This document shows positions 45,743-54,267 of a stretch of DNA of 64,000 nucleotides, piece by piece. Source of the DNA: Agrobacterium vitis (GTDB taxonomy: Bacteria > Pseudomonadota > Alphaproteobacteria > Rhizobiales > Rhizobiaceae). The stretch's first letter is position 1, and the number at the start of each line of letters is the position of its first letter. The notes below the pieces were generated by a model. The model had not been told where the DNA came from, did not search any database, and saw nothing but the letters and a program-made list of their open reading frames with translations. Where the stretch lies: positions 1,240,001-1,304,000 of the forward strand of contig NZ_CP118259.1 in NCBI RefSeq assembly GCF_013337045.2, written 5' to 3'. The position numbers and the translations under genes were made by a program.

Positions 45743-47131
45743 ATGTCATCATTCGATTATGATCTGTTCGTCATCGGCGGCGGCTCCGGCGGTGTGCGCA
45801 GCGCCCGGCTTGCGGCATCCATGGGCAAGCGGGTGGCGATTGCCGAAGAATACCGGTTTGGCGGCACCTGCGTCATCAGGGGGTGCGTGCCTAAAAAGCT
45901 GTTCGTCTACGCATCGCAGTTTCACGAGCATTTCGAGGATGCGGCTGGATTTGGCTGGACAGTGGGCGAAAGCCGATTCGACTGGAAAAAGCTGATCGCC
46001 GCAAAGGATCAGGAAATCGAGCGTCTGGAAGGCCTGTACAGAAAGGGCCTCAACAGCGCCGGTGCGGAACTGATTGAAAGCCGGGCGGAACTGACCGGCC
46101 CCAATCGCGTCCGTCTGCTGGCGACCGGACGCGAAGTTACCGCAGAGCGGATCATCATTGCGGTCGGCGGTTCGGCCAATGCGCATACCTCCTTGCCGGG
46201 GCATGAACTGTGCATAACCTCCAATGAGGCTTTCCATCTGGAGGCGCTGCCCCGCTCGATCGTGATTGCTGGCGGTGGTTATATCGCTGTGGAATTCGCC
46301 AATATCTTCCACGGTCTCGGCGTCGATACGACGTTGATCTATCGTGGCAAGGAAATCCTGTCGCGCTTCGACCAGGATATCCGTCGTGGCCTGCACCAGG
46401 CCATGGAGGCCAAGGGCATTCGTATTCTCTGCACGGATGTGATGGAGGAAGTCGAGAAGATGGCCGCAGGTGGCCTTTCCGTCCGCACCCGCAACAACGG
46501 GGTGATTTCGGCTGAAACGGTCATGCTGGCTTTGGGCCGCGATCCCTATACCAAGGGCCTTGGTCTCGAGACGGCGGGCGTTGCTGTCAATGAGCGCGGC
46601 GCCATCATCGTCGATCAATATTCACGCACCAACGTGCCGGGCATTTTTGCATTGGGTGACGTGACAGACCGAGTGCAGCTGACACCGGTGGCGATCCATG
46701 AGGCCATGTGTTTCATTGAGACGGAATACAAAGACAATCCGACCTCGCCGGATCACGACCTGATTGCCACGGCGGTCTTTTCGCAGCCGGAAATCGGCAC
46801 GGTCGGCATGACCGAGGAAGAGGCGGCCCGCACGTTCCCGGAGGTCGAGATCTACAAGGCCGAATTCCGGCCGATGAAGGCGACGCTATCGGGCCGCACC
46901 GAAAAAGTGATCATGAAGCTGGTCGTCAATGCGGCTGACCGAAAAGTGGTTGGCGCGCATATTCTTGGCCATGACGCTGGTGAAATGGCGCAATTGCTTG
47001 GAATTACCCTCAAGGCCGGCTGCACCAAGGACGATTTTGATCGCACCATGGCGGTGCATCCGACCGCGTCCGAAGAACTGGTCACCATGTATAACCCGAG
47101 CTATCGGATCAGGAACGGCGAGCGGGTTTAA
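45743..47131 (+). CDS. gor: Glutathione-disulfide reductase
   Basis: A 462-residue flavoprotein disulfide reductase using NADPH. The FAD-binding motif is VIGGGSGG (10-17), the redox pair is C43-x4-C48 in GGTCVIRGCVPKK, and the C-terminal HPTASEELVTM carries the catalytic His. The GTCVIRGCVPKKL form is that of glutathione reductases. The ATG at 45743 has GGGAG upstream. It is flanked by terminator hairpins on both sides, so it is probably a single-gene transcript. Confidence 0.93.
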   Translation: MSSFDYDLFVIGGGSGGVRSARLAASMGKRVAIAEEYRFGGTCVIRGCVPKKLFVYASQFHEHFEDAAGFGWTVGESRFDWKKLIAAKDQEIERLEGLYRKGLNSAGAELIESRAELTGPNRVRLLATGREVTAERIIIAVGGSANAHTSLPGHELCITSNEAFHLEALPRSIVIAGGGYIAVEFANIFHGLGVDTTLIYRGKEILSRFDQDIRRGLHQAMEAKGIRILCTDVMEEVEKMAAGGLSVRTRNNGVISAETVMLALGRDPYTKGLGLETAGVAVNERGAIIVDQYSRTNVPGIFALGDVTDRVQLTPVAIHEAMCFIETEYKDNPTSPDHDLIATAVFSQPEIGTVGMTEEEAARTFPEVEIYKAEFRPMKATLSGRTEKVIMKLVVNAADRKVVGAHILGHDAGEMAQLLGITLKAGCTKDDFDRTMAVHPTASEELVTMYNPSYRIRNGERV

Positions 47132-47154
47132 AAACCACCGGTCCCCTTCAATAT

Positions 47155-47182
47155 ACAGGGAGGCAGGTTACTGCTTCCCTGT
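47155..47182 (+). terminator. Hairpin after gor
   Basis: ACAGGGAGGCAG (47155-47166) pairs with CTGCTTCCCTGT (47171-47182) with one wobble and a 4-nt loop, 23 bp past the gor stop. There is no strong T-run. Confidence 0.65.
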
Positions 47183-47327
47183 TGTCCAAAATCCTTCCAG
47201 AGTGGTTTTCACCTATGGAAGGCCAATTTGACAGCAAGGTATTGCTTTTCAAGCTTCCATTAAGCGTTTATAAGCCGCCAATCCGAGCGGCCCGCAGGCA
47301 TGGCCGCGTTTTGTTTAGGTGAAGACG

Positions 47328-48704
47328 ATGGCGCAGAATTGGACCCCGACAAGCTGGAGGCAGAAGCCGATCAAGCAGGCTCCGGCCTATCCGGACCAGG
47401 CCGCATTGGCCGCAGCAGAGAAAAAGCTGGCGACCTATCCGCCGTTGGTCTTTGCTGGTGAAGCGCGCCGGTTGAAAAAGGCACTTGCCAATGTGGCTGA
47501 TGGCAATGGCTTCCTGCTTCAGGGCGGCGATTGTGCCGAAAGCTTTGCGGAACACGGCGCCGACACGATCCGCGACTTCTTCCGCGCTTTCCTGCAGATG
47601 GCCGTCGTACTGACGTTTGGCGCCCAGCTTCCGGTCGTCAAGGTCGGCCGCATCGCTGGCCAGTTCGCCAAGCCGCGCTCGTCGGATTTCGAGCGTCAGG
47701 GCGATGTCGAATTGCCGAGCTATCGCGGCGATATCATCAATGGCATCGATTTCACCGAAGAGTCCCGTGTTCCCGATCCGCATCGTCAGTTGATGGCCTA
47801 TCGCCAGTCAGCCGCGACGCTGAACCTGCTGCGCGCTTTCGCCATGGGTGGCTATGCCAATCTCGAAAACGTTCATCAATGGATGCTGGGCTTCGTCAAG
47901 GACAGCCCGCAGGCCGAGCGTTACCGCAAGCTGGCCGACCGGATTTCCGAGACCATGGATTTCATGAAGGCGGTCGGCATCACGGCGGAAACCAATGCCA
48001 GCCTGCGCGAAACCGATTTCTTCACCAGCCATGAAGCTCTGCTTCTCGGCTATGAAGAGGCACTGACCCGCGTCGATTCGACATCTGGCGATCATTACGC
48101 CACATCAGGCCACATGATCTGGATCGGCGACCGTACCCGTCAGGCAGATCACGCCCATATCGAATATTGCCGCGGCATCAAGAACCCGCTGGGTCTCAAA
48201 TGCGGCCCGTCGCTTCAGGCTGACGATCTTCTCAACCTGATCGACATTCTCAATCCGCAGAATGAAGCGGGTCGTCTGACGCTGATCTGCCGTTTTGGCC
48301 ACGACAAGGTTGCCGATCATCTGCCGCGCCTGATCCGCGCGGTAGAACGGGAAGGGCGCAAGGTCGTATGGTCCTGCGATCCGATGCATGGCAATACCAT
48401 CACGCTCAACCACTACAAGACCCGGCCTTTTGATCGTGTCCTGTCGGAAGTGGAAAGCTTCTTCCAGATCCACCGGGCCGAAGGCTCGCATCCTGGTGGT
48501 ATCCATATCGAGATGACCGGCAACGATGTCACCGAATGCACCGGCGGCGCACGTGCCGTTTCTGCTGAGGATTTGCAGGATCGATACCATACCCATTGCG
48601 ACCCGCGTCTCAATGCGGACCAGGCGTTGGAACTGGCCTTCCTTCTGGCCGAGCGCATGAAGGGCGGACGCGACGAGAAGCGGCTGAGATCCGTCGGGGC
48701 CTGA
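47328..48704 (+). CDS. Class II DAHP synthase
   Basis: A 458-residue 3-deoxy-D-arabino-heptulosonate-7-phosphate synthase of the plant/mycobacterial-like class II. It joins phosphoenolpyruvate and erythrose 4-phosphate, the first step of aromatic amino acid synthesis. Motifs: [47 protein letters not shown] and [15 protein letters not shown] sits 6 bases before the ATG at 47328. A very large hairpin follows the gene. Confidence 0.95.
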   Translation: MAQNWTPTSWRQKPIKQAPAYPDQAALAAAEKKLATYPPLVFAGEARRLKKALANVADGNGFLLQGGDCAESFAEHGADTIRDFFRAFLQMAVVLTFGAQLPVVKVGRIAGQFAKPRSSDFERQGDVELPSYRGDIINGIDFTEESRVPDPHRQLMAYRQSAATLNLLRAFAMGGYANLENVHQWMLGFVKDSPQAERYRKLADRISETMDFMKAVGITAETNASLRETDFFTSHEALLLGYEEALTRVDSTSGDHYATSGHMIWIGDRTRQADHAHIEYCRGIKNPLGLKCGPSLQADDLLNLIDILNPQNEAGRLTLICRFGHDKVADHLPRLIRAVEREGRKVVWSCDPMHGNTITLNHYKTRPFDRVLSEVESFFQIHRAEGSHPGGIHIEMTGNDVTECTGGARAVSAEDLQDRYHTHCDPRLNADQALELAFLLAERMKGGRDEKRLRSVGA

Positions 48705-48721
48705 TCGTTTCGGCTCACATC

Positions 48722-48804
48722 AAAAACCCGTCATAGCAAATGAACTGCCCCCGGAAGTTGGACATCAACCTTTCCGGGGGCAGTTCATGGGGGGACGGGT
48801 TTTT
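48722..48804. repeat. Nested inverted repeat / terminator with IS-end-like core
   Basis: The outer arms AAAAACCCGTC (48722-48732) and GACGGGTTTTT (48794-48804) form a terminator-like stem ending in a T-run. Inside it, 17-bp perfect arms lie at 48740-48756 and 48772-48788, each starting TGAACTGCCCCCGG from its outer side, with a further GTTG/CAAC pair in the loop. The plain terminator reading is likely for the outer stem. The inner palindrome looks like two facing ends of an insertion sequence with nothing left between them. Confidence 0.75.
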
Positions 48805-48861
48805 TATTGACCGAAGAGAGCGGCACAGTCACCGTTGTGATCAACGGCAAAAGCTTAGCCG

Positions 48862-49368
48862 TCAGGATAGCTGGGTTTCGCCGATCTGGCAGAGAATGTG
48901 TTCTCTCTCGAAGGCGATATGGCGTCGCAGCCCTTCAAAGAAGCCACGCAGCATATAGCCCACGGCCTCCATGTTGACTTCGCCACCGCTGCCGAGTTTG
49001 AGCAGGGCATCTGTCAGTTCCTCGGCAAAACACTCATCTTCGCAATGCTCGAAGCGCAACCGGTTCAGCGTCTCATGCATGCCGACGCTGCTGCGTGTCG
49101 ATGTTTCGAGCCAGGGAAACAGGATGCTTTCCTCATAGTGATGGACGCCCTTGATGAGCGGGGTTAGCGCCTTGGCCGCGTAGATGCATTTCTGCCGGTT
49201 GATAGTGTTCGGCAGAGAATCGGCGATCTCTTCCAGTTCGGCGCACAGCGCCATTTGCTCCCCATGGGCATGATTCAGCCATTCCAGACTGGTCTCACAT
49301 GGCGGCAAAGCAAGGGGCCGAGCGTCTCTGGCCTTCGGAAAACCCGTCTTGTCCAAATTGCTCTGCAT
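48862..49368 (-). CDS. Hemerythrin HHE-domain protein
   Basis: A 168-residue helical protein with repeated His/Glu metal-ligand positions: HAHGEQ, HHYEESILFPWLE, RFEHCEDECFAEEL and RRHIAFEREHILC. This is the HHE hemerythrin pattern, a di-iron site for oxygen, NO or iron handling in the cytoplasm. AAGGAG lies 7 bases before the ATG at 49368. It is divergent from the ccoNOQP operon, and a low-oxygen or NO-related role would fit, but no anaerobox is seen near its own start. Confidence 0.82.
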   Translation of the reverse strand: MQSNLDKTGFPKARDARPLALPPCETSLEWLNHAHGEQMALCAELEEIADSLPNTINRQKCIYAAKALTPLIKGVHHYEESILFPWLETSTRSSVGMHETLNRLRFEHCEDECFAEELTDALLKLGSGGEVNMEAVGYMLRGFFEGLRRHIAFEREHILCQIGETQLS

Positions 49369-49797
49369 TCCGCATCTCCTTCTATTGCCGGCCCGGCACA
49401 TGCGTAGGGCGTTATTGACAAGCGCGAAGGCGTGAGCCACATCTTCGCCCTGCATGAATGCCGAATATCTCAAATGCATCAAAGGCTTGAGATGTCCGGA
49501 AATGAAATGCCAGGGCCATTTCCAAAGAGCCATGGTTGTCGTTCACAGCGCCGGGCTCTGAACATGGCAATGCGGCATCGTGCAAGGGCAAGAAAAATCC
49601 CGCCTTGAAGACCGTTTCCCGATCAGGATGCGTAACACGCACTGAAAGGGTCACTTAGGAAACGCCAGAGACCCTTTCAGACCCTCCGGTGTTTCGCCGC
49701 AACTGCCGGTTCGCAATGTCTCCGCATCGGATGTCCGATGCCTGCGACACAATGCCATTGCCGTCCTTCATATATCGCCATCTTTGCATGGACTGCC

Positions 49798-49811
49798 TTG
49801 ATTTGAATCAA
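49798..49811. promoter_or_regulatory. Perfect anaerobox upstream of ccoN
   Basis: TTGATTTGAATCAA is an exact TTGAT-N4-ATCAA site for FnrN/FixK, and the dyad extends two further base pairs on each side (CC...GG). It is 285 bp before the ccoN start, implying a leader of roughly 240 nt if it acts at -41.5. Confidence 0.9.
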
Positions 49812-50041
49812 GGTTGCAGAGGCTGCGGAATGTCAAACAGAGACTCGACGCAGAAGTCTATCCATCCGGCAGGCGGCATGGCGCGGCGAGCAATACTGCT
49901 TTTCCTCGAAATGCAAAACGCTCTATCTCGCTGTTTTTACGTACTTTTGCTGGAAATACTCTGGCGCTGTCAGAAAAACGTCCCGGCAACGGAATGGCTT
50001 TTTTCATGGAGCGACTGCGCAAACCACAAATCAGGGCGGAA

Positions 50042-50060
50042 CCCTTCCCTTAGGGAAGGG
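50042..50060 (+). other. Leader hairpin just before ccoN
   Basis: CCCTTCCC (50042-50049) and GGGAAGGG (50053-50060) make an 8-bp GC-rich stem with a TTA loop. It ends 21 bases before the GGGGG ribosome site of ccoN and has no T-run, so control of translation or mRNA stability is more likely than termination. Confidence 0.65.
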
Positions 50061-50095
50061 CCGTGCCGACACAAAGCCGTTGGGGGATGCCAACA

Positions 50096-51736
50096 ATGAA
50101 TTATACTTTCGAAACCATGGTTTTGGCCATTCTGGCCTTTGCCGCGCTGCTCGGGGCGGGTTTCGCCTATGACAGCCTGTTTGCTGCCCATATGTGGGTG
50201 GCCTTTTTCGTGCTCCTGGGTGGCACGGTCGTCATGCTGCGCCATATCCGGTTTGCACCGGCAGCAGCTGGCCTCTCCAGCCGGGCTGCGGCGCAACCCA
50301 AGTCTGAATATTTTGACGAAGTCATTCGCTATGGCGTCATCGCCACGGTGTTCTGGGGTGTGATCGGCTTTCTTGTCGGGCTGGTCATCGCGCTGCAACT
50401 CGCCTTTCCCGATCTGAATTTCGGCCCCTGGCTGAATTTCGGGCGGCTGCGGCCATTGCACACGTCTGCGGTGATTTTCGCCTTTGGCGGCAATGCACTG
50501 ATCATTACATCGTTTTATGTGGTGCAGCGCACGTGTCGCAGCCGGTTGTTTGGCGGCACGCTCGGCTGGTTTGTGTTCTGGGGCTATAATTTCTTCATCG
50601 TCATGGCTGCCACCGGTTACCTGCTCGGGATCACCCAGGGCCGTGAATATGCGGAACCGGAATGGTATGTCGATATCTGGCTGACGATCGTCTGGGTCGC
50701 CTATCTCGTCGCCTTCCTGGGCACGATCCTGACCCGCAAGGAGCCGCATATCTATGTGGCCAACTGGTTCTACCTGGCCTTCATTGTCACCATTGCCATG
50801 CTGCATATCGTCAACAACCTGGCGATCCCGGTCTCCTTCCTCGGCGTCAAGAGCTACTCGGCTTTTTCAGGGGTACAGGATGCGCTGACGCAATGGTGGT
50901 ACGGGCATAATGCCGTCGGCTTCTTCCTGACGGCGGGCTTTCTGGGCATGATGTACTATTTCGTGCCCAAGCAGGCCGGTCGCCCGGTCTATTCCTACCG
51001 GCTGTCGATCATCCACTTCTGGGCGCTGATCTTCATGTATATCTGGGCCGGTCCGCATCACCTGCATTATACCGCGTTGCCCGATTGGGCGCAGACGCTG
51101 GGCATGGTGTTCTCGATCATGCTGTGGATGCCATCCTGGGGCGGGATGATCAACGGATTGATGACGCTTTCGGGTGCCTGGGACAAGATCCGTACCGATC
51201 CGATCATCCGGATGATGGTCATGGCCATCGCCTTCTACGGCATGTCGACCTTCGAAGGCCCGATGATGTCGATCAAGACGGTCAATTCGCTTAGCCACTA
51301 TACCGAATGGACCATCGGTCACGTTCACTCTGGCGCTCTCGGCTGGGTCGGCATGATCACCTTCGGCGCGATCTACTACCTGACGCCTAAGCTCTGGCAC
51401 CGTGATCGCCTCTATTCGATGCGGATGGTCAATTGGCACTTCTGGCTCGCCACGCTCGGCATCGTCGTCTATGCCGCCGTGCTCTGGGTGGCCGGTATCC
51501 AGCAGGGTCTGATGTGGCGCGAATACGATGCGCAGGGCTTCCTGGTCTATTCCTTCGCGGAAACCGTCAAGGCCATGTTCCCCTACTATGTCATGCGCGC
51601 CGTCGGCGGCGGGCTCTATCTCGCCGGCAGCCTGGTCATGGCCTGGAACATCACCATGACCATTCTCGGCCACCAGCGCAACGAGGCGCCTCTTGCAGGT
51701 TCGGCCATGGCGCCTGTCCTGCAACCGGCGGAGTAA
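50096..51736 (+). CDS. ccoN: cbb3-type cytochrome oxidase subunit I
   Basis: A 546-residue multi-span heme-copper oxidase catalytic subunit, the high-affinity terminal oxidase used at low oxygen (fixN in rhizobia). Heme and copper ligand histidines lie in segments such as [44 protein letters not shown] and [10 protein letters not shown]. An N-terminal extra helix pair precedes the core. The ATG at 50096 has GGGGG 9 bases upstream; an ATG nine bases earlier is too close to it. First gene of ccoNOQP, under an anaerobox. Confidence 0.95.
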   Translation: MNYTFETMVLAILAFAALLGAGFAYDSLFAAHMWVAFFVLLGGTVVMLRHIRFAPAAAGLSSRAAAQPKSEYFDEVIRYGVIATVFWGVIGFLVGLVIALQLAFPDLNFGPWLNFGRLRPLHTSAVIFAFGGNALIITSFYVVQRTCRSRLFGGTLGWFVFWGYNFFIVMAATGYLLGITQGREYAEPEWYVDIWLTIVWVAYLVAFLGTILTRKEPHIYVANWFYLAFIVTIAMLHIVNNLAIPVSFLGVKSYSAFSGVQDALTQWWYGHNAVGFFLTAGFLGMMYYFVPKQAGRPVYSYRLSIIHFWALIFMYIWAGPHHLHYTALPDWAQTLGMVFSIMLWMPSWGGMINGLMTLSGAWDKIRTDPIIRMMVMAIAFYGMSTFEGPMMSIKTVNSLSHYTEWTIGHVHSGALGWVGMITFGAIYYLTPKLWHRDRLYSMRMVNWHFWLATLGIVVYAAVLWVAGIQQGLMWREYDAQGFLVYSFAETVKAMFPYYVMRAVGGGLYLAGSLVMAWNITMTILGHQRNEAPLAGSAMAPVLQPAE

Positions 51737-51746
51737 GGAGGGCACC

Positions 51747-52478
51747 ATGTCCATTCTCGATAAACACAAGATCATCGAAAAAAATGCCAGCCTCCTGCTT
51801 TTGGGTTCGCTGCTGGTGGTTGCGGTGGGCGGTATCGTCGAAATCGCGCCGCTGTTCTACCTGCAAAACACCATCGAAAAGGTGGAGGGCATGCGGCCCT
51901 ACTCGCCGCTCGAGCTGGCCGGTCGCGACATCTACATCCGCGAAGGCTGTTACCTCTGCCACAGCCAGATGATCCGTCCGTTCCGTGACGAAGTGGAACG
52001 CTACGGTCATTACTCCCTGGCGGCGGAATCGATGTACGACCATCCGTTCCAATGGGGTTCCAAGCGCACCGGGCCGGATCTGGCCCGGGTCGGGGATCGC
52101 TACTCGAATGACTGGCATGTCCAGCACTTGAGCGATCCACGCTCGGTCGTGCCGGAATCGATCATGCCGAAATATGCGTTCCTGAAAGAGACGCCGCTGA
52201 AGATCACCAATGTCTCCATGGATCTGAAGGTCAATAGCGAAGTCGGCGTGCCCTATACCCAGGACATGATCGACAATGCCAAGGCCGATCTGGCCGCCCA
52301 GGCGGACCCGAATGCCGATACCACGGCATTGCTGGCCCGCTATCCCAAGGCGAAAGTCGGCGATTTCGACGGCAACCCGGCGGTCCTGTCCGAAATGGAC
52401 GCGCTGATCGCTTATCTGCAAATGATCGGCACTTTGGTGGACTTCACCAAATATGACGACGCAACCGGTTACCGTTGA
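51747..52478 (+). CDS. ccoO: cbb3-type cytochrome oxidase mono-heme subunit
   Basis: A 243-residue membrane-anchored c-type cytochrome. An N-terminal helix (about 13-35) leads to the single heme site C68-x2-C71-H72 ([11 protein letters not shown]), followed by the family segment [34 protein letters not shown]. It passes electrons to CcoN from the periplasmic side. AAGGAGGG precedes the ATG at 51747, 10 bp after ccoN. Confidence 0.95.
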   Translation: MSILDKHKIIEKNASLLLLGSLLVVAVGGIVEIAPLFYLQNTIEKVEGMRPYSPLELAGRDIYIREGCYLCHSQMIRPFRDEVERYGHYSLAAESMYDHPFQWGSKRTGPDLARVGDRYSNDWHVQHLSDPRSVVPESIMPKYAFLKETPLKITNVSMDLKVNSEVGVPYTQDMIDNAKADLAAQADPNADTTALLARYPKAKVGDFDGNPAVLSEMDALIAYLQMIGTLVDFTKYDDATGYR

Positions 52479-52488
52479 GGAGGGCGTC

Positions 52489-52650
52489 ATGGAAGGAACC
52501 GAAATCTATACGGCCATGCGCCATTTCGCCGACAGCTGGGGCATGCTCGCCATGCTGCTGTTCTTTGCGGGCGCCATTCTCTTCGTCTTTCGTCCGGGCG
52601 CCAAAGAGCGGGCGAAAGATGCTGCCTCTATCCCCTTGCGGGAGGACTGA
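52489..52650 (+). CDS. ccoQ: cbb3-type cytochrome oxidase subunit IV
   Basis: A 53-residue single-span membrane protein (hydrophobic 15-33, MLAMLLFFAGAILFVFRPG) with a charged tail, as usual for CcoQ, which stabilises the oxidase. The ATG at 52489 follows GAGGAGGG; an earlier in-frame start lies inside ccoO and is not needed. Confidence 0.92.
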   Translation: MEGTEIYTAMRHFADSWGMLAMLLFFAGAILFVFRPGAKERAKDAASIPLRED

Positions 52651-52652
52651 TC

Positions 52653-53516
52653 ATGTCTGACAAACACATTGACGAAATCAGTGGTGTCGAAACCACTGGC
52701 CATGAATGGGACGGCATCCGCGAGCTGAATAATCCGATGCCGCGCTGGTGGGTCTATACCTTCTACGCCACCATCGTCTGGGCGATTGGCTATACGGTGG
52801 TCTATCCGGCCTGGCCGATGCTCTCCACCAATACCAAGGGTCTGTTCGGCTATACCAACCGTGCAGCTGTCACCGCCGAGCTTGCAGAGGCCAAGGCGGC
52901 GCAATCGGTGTTCACCGACAAGATCGCGGCCCTGCCGATCAAGGATATCCTGGCCGACAAGGATCTGACCGAATTCGCCACCGCTGGCGGTGCTGCGGCC
53001 TTCAAGGTCAATTGCACCCCCTGTCATGGGTCTGGTGCGGCTGGCGGCCCCGGCTATCCAAACCTGAACGATGATGACTGGCTGTGGGGCGGCAGTGTCG
53101 ATGCCATCTACACCACTCTGCAACACGGTATTCGCTACACGAGCGATCCGGAAACCCGGACGTCGGAAATGCCGGCCTTCGCCGATATCCTGAAGCCCGA
53201 GGAAATTCGCCAGGTTTCTGCTTATGTCGTCAGTCTGACGGGCAAGCCATCCAACGACGCATTGGTTGCGCCCGGAAAGCAAGTGTTCATGGACAATTGT
53301 GTTGCCTGCCACGGTGAAAAGGCCGAGGGCAATCGCGATCTCGGTGCGCCCAATCTCGGTGATGCCATTTGGCTGAAGGTCAAAGGCGAGCAGGAGATCA
53401 TCCAGCAGGTGGCTCATCCCAAGCATGGCATGATGCCGGGATGGTCAGCGCGTCTAGGCGATACGACGGTCAAGGAACTGACTGTCTATGTCCACTCACT
53501 CGGCGGCGGAGAGTGA
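52653..53516 (+). CDS. ccoP: cbb3-type cytochrome oxidase di-heme subunit
   Basis: A 287-residue membrane-anchored di-heme cytochrome c. A membrane helix spans about 32-54. The two heme sites are C121-x2-C124-H125 (CTPCHG) and C216-x2-C219-H220 (CVACHG). It starts two bases after the ccoQ stop with GGGAGG upstream. The maturation genes ccoGHIS do not follow here; a VOC-family gene on the other strand does. Confidence 0.95.
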   Translation: MSDKHIDEISGVETTGHEWDGIRELNNPMPRWWVYTFYATIVWAIGYTVVYPAWPMLSTNTKGLFGYTNRAAVTAELAEAKAAQSVFTDKIAALPIKDILADKDLTEFATAGGAAAFKVNCTPCHGSGAAGGPGYPNLNDDDWLWGGSVDAIYTTLQHGIRYTSDPETRTSEMPAFADILKPEEIRQVSAYVVSLTGKPSNDALVAPGKQVFMDNCVACHGEKAEGNRDLGAPNLGDAIWLKVKGEQEIIQQVAHPKHGMMPGWSARLGDTTVKELTVYVHSLGGGE

Positions 53517-53521
53517 TAAAA

Positions 53522-53551
53522 AGCCGCCGGGGCTCAATAGTTCCGGCGGCT
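53522..53551 (+). terminator. Terminator after ccoP
   Basis: AGCCGCCGG (53522-53530) pairs with CCGGCGGCT (53543-53551) around a 12-nt loop, then CTCCTTTGG. It begins 5 bp after the ccoP stop. Confidence 0.7.
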
Positions 53552-53633
53552 CTCCTTTGGTCTTGCATGAAGACTGGTTTGGCGATGGCAGGCTAGGTAC
53601 AGCATCATCCCAATTGCAGCTTTGTGCCCGATA

Positions 53634-53987
53634 TTAGAGACTGTCCGACCAGACAGCCAGTTCATAGCCATCCAGGTCTCGGAAGTGAAATCGCCGACCG
53701 CCTGGAAAGGAAAAGATCGGGCGGGCGATCGTGCCGCCGGCGCTTTCCACGCTGCTCAATGCCTTTTCCAGATCATCGGCAAACAGGATGACGAGCGGCC
53801 CGCCGGTCGCTGAGACCGGGGCGGTCGTGGTAAATCCACCTTTCAGTCGACCATCGTTGAATTCGGCATAATCCGGTCCGTAATCGGTAAAGGACCAACG
53901 AAAGGCCGTGGCGTAAAATTGTTTTGAAGCCGAAATGTCGCGCACGTTGAATTCGATATAATCAATTTGATCGTTCCGTTGCGTCAT
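53634..53987 (-). CDS. VOC (glyoxalase/bleomycin-resistance-like) family protein
   Basis: A 117-residue single VOC-fold protein: IDYIEFNVRDISASKQFYATAFRWSFTDYG at the start and HFRDLDGYELAVWSDS at the end with the typical D-x-x-G-x-x-x-x-L/V strand. Such proteins are usually metal-dependent dimers; the substrate is unknown. The ATG at 53987 has GGGGAG about 11 bases upstream. Convergent with ccoP. Confidence 0.8.
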   Translation of the reverse strand: MTQRNDQIDYIEFNVRDISASKQFYATAFRWSFTDYGPDYAEFNDGRLKGGFTTTAPVSATGGPLVILFADDLEKALSSVESAGGTIARPIFSFPGGRRFHFRDLDGYELAVWSDSL

Positions 53988-54267
53988 GCTCGACCATCTC
54001 CCCTTGGATTGTATTTGCCTGCTGCAGAATCCCTTAAACGGATTGCGGACTAAGGTGAAAATTATGCGGTAGTATAAAAGCGCTAAAGTGTATATCAATG
54101 CGCCCACAGGATGTATTGAGTGTCTTTTGCTCGCAATGATGCGTAATCATAAGGCGTTGCACAATTTTTAACTGCATTATTCATAATTTCTTACCAAAAA
54201 AGAGCAATCTTAGCGCCAGGCTCGTAAAAACACAATTATTGCGCCTCGTTTTAAGAATGAGATTGTC

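Larger units (their letters stand above)
49369..50095. other. 727-bp divergent regulatory region of hemerythrin gene and ccoN
   Basis: Noncoding as far as I can tell. It contains the perfect anaerobox and the leader hairpin listed separately. A 136-codon plus-strand frame across 49689-50099 is Cys/Arg-rich without a recognisable domain and is not called. Confidence 0.6.

Noticed and set aside
47228..47256. TTGACA promoter-like element before the DAHP synthase gene
   Set aside because: The -35 is good but the sequence 17 bases later is AAGCTT, a poor -10.
49441..49500. Possible second anaerobox near the hemerythrin gene (TTGATGCATTTGAG on the minus strand)
   Set aside because: The first half fits but the second half does not match ATCAA.
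49689..50099. 136-codon plus-strand frame in the ccoN upstream region
   Set aside because: Cys/Arg-rich composition without a domain; it covers the anaerobox and leader hairpin and overlaps the ccoN start out of frame.
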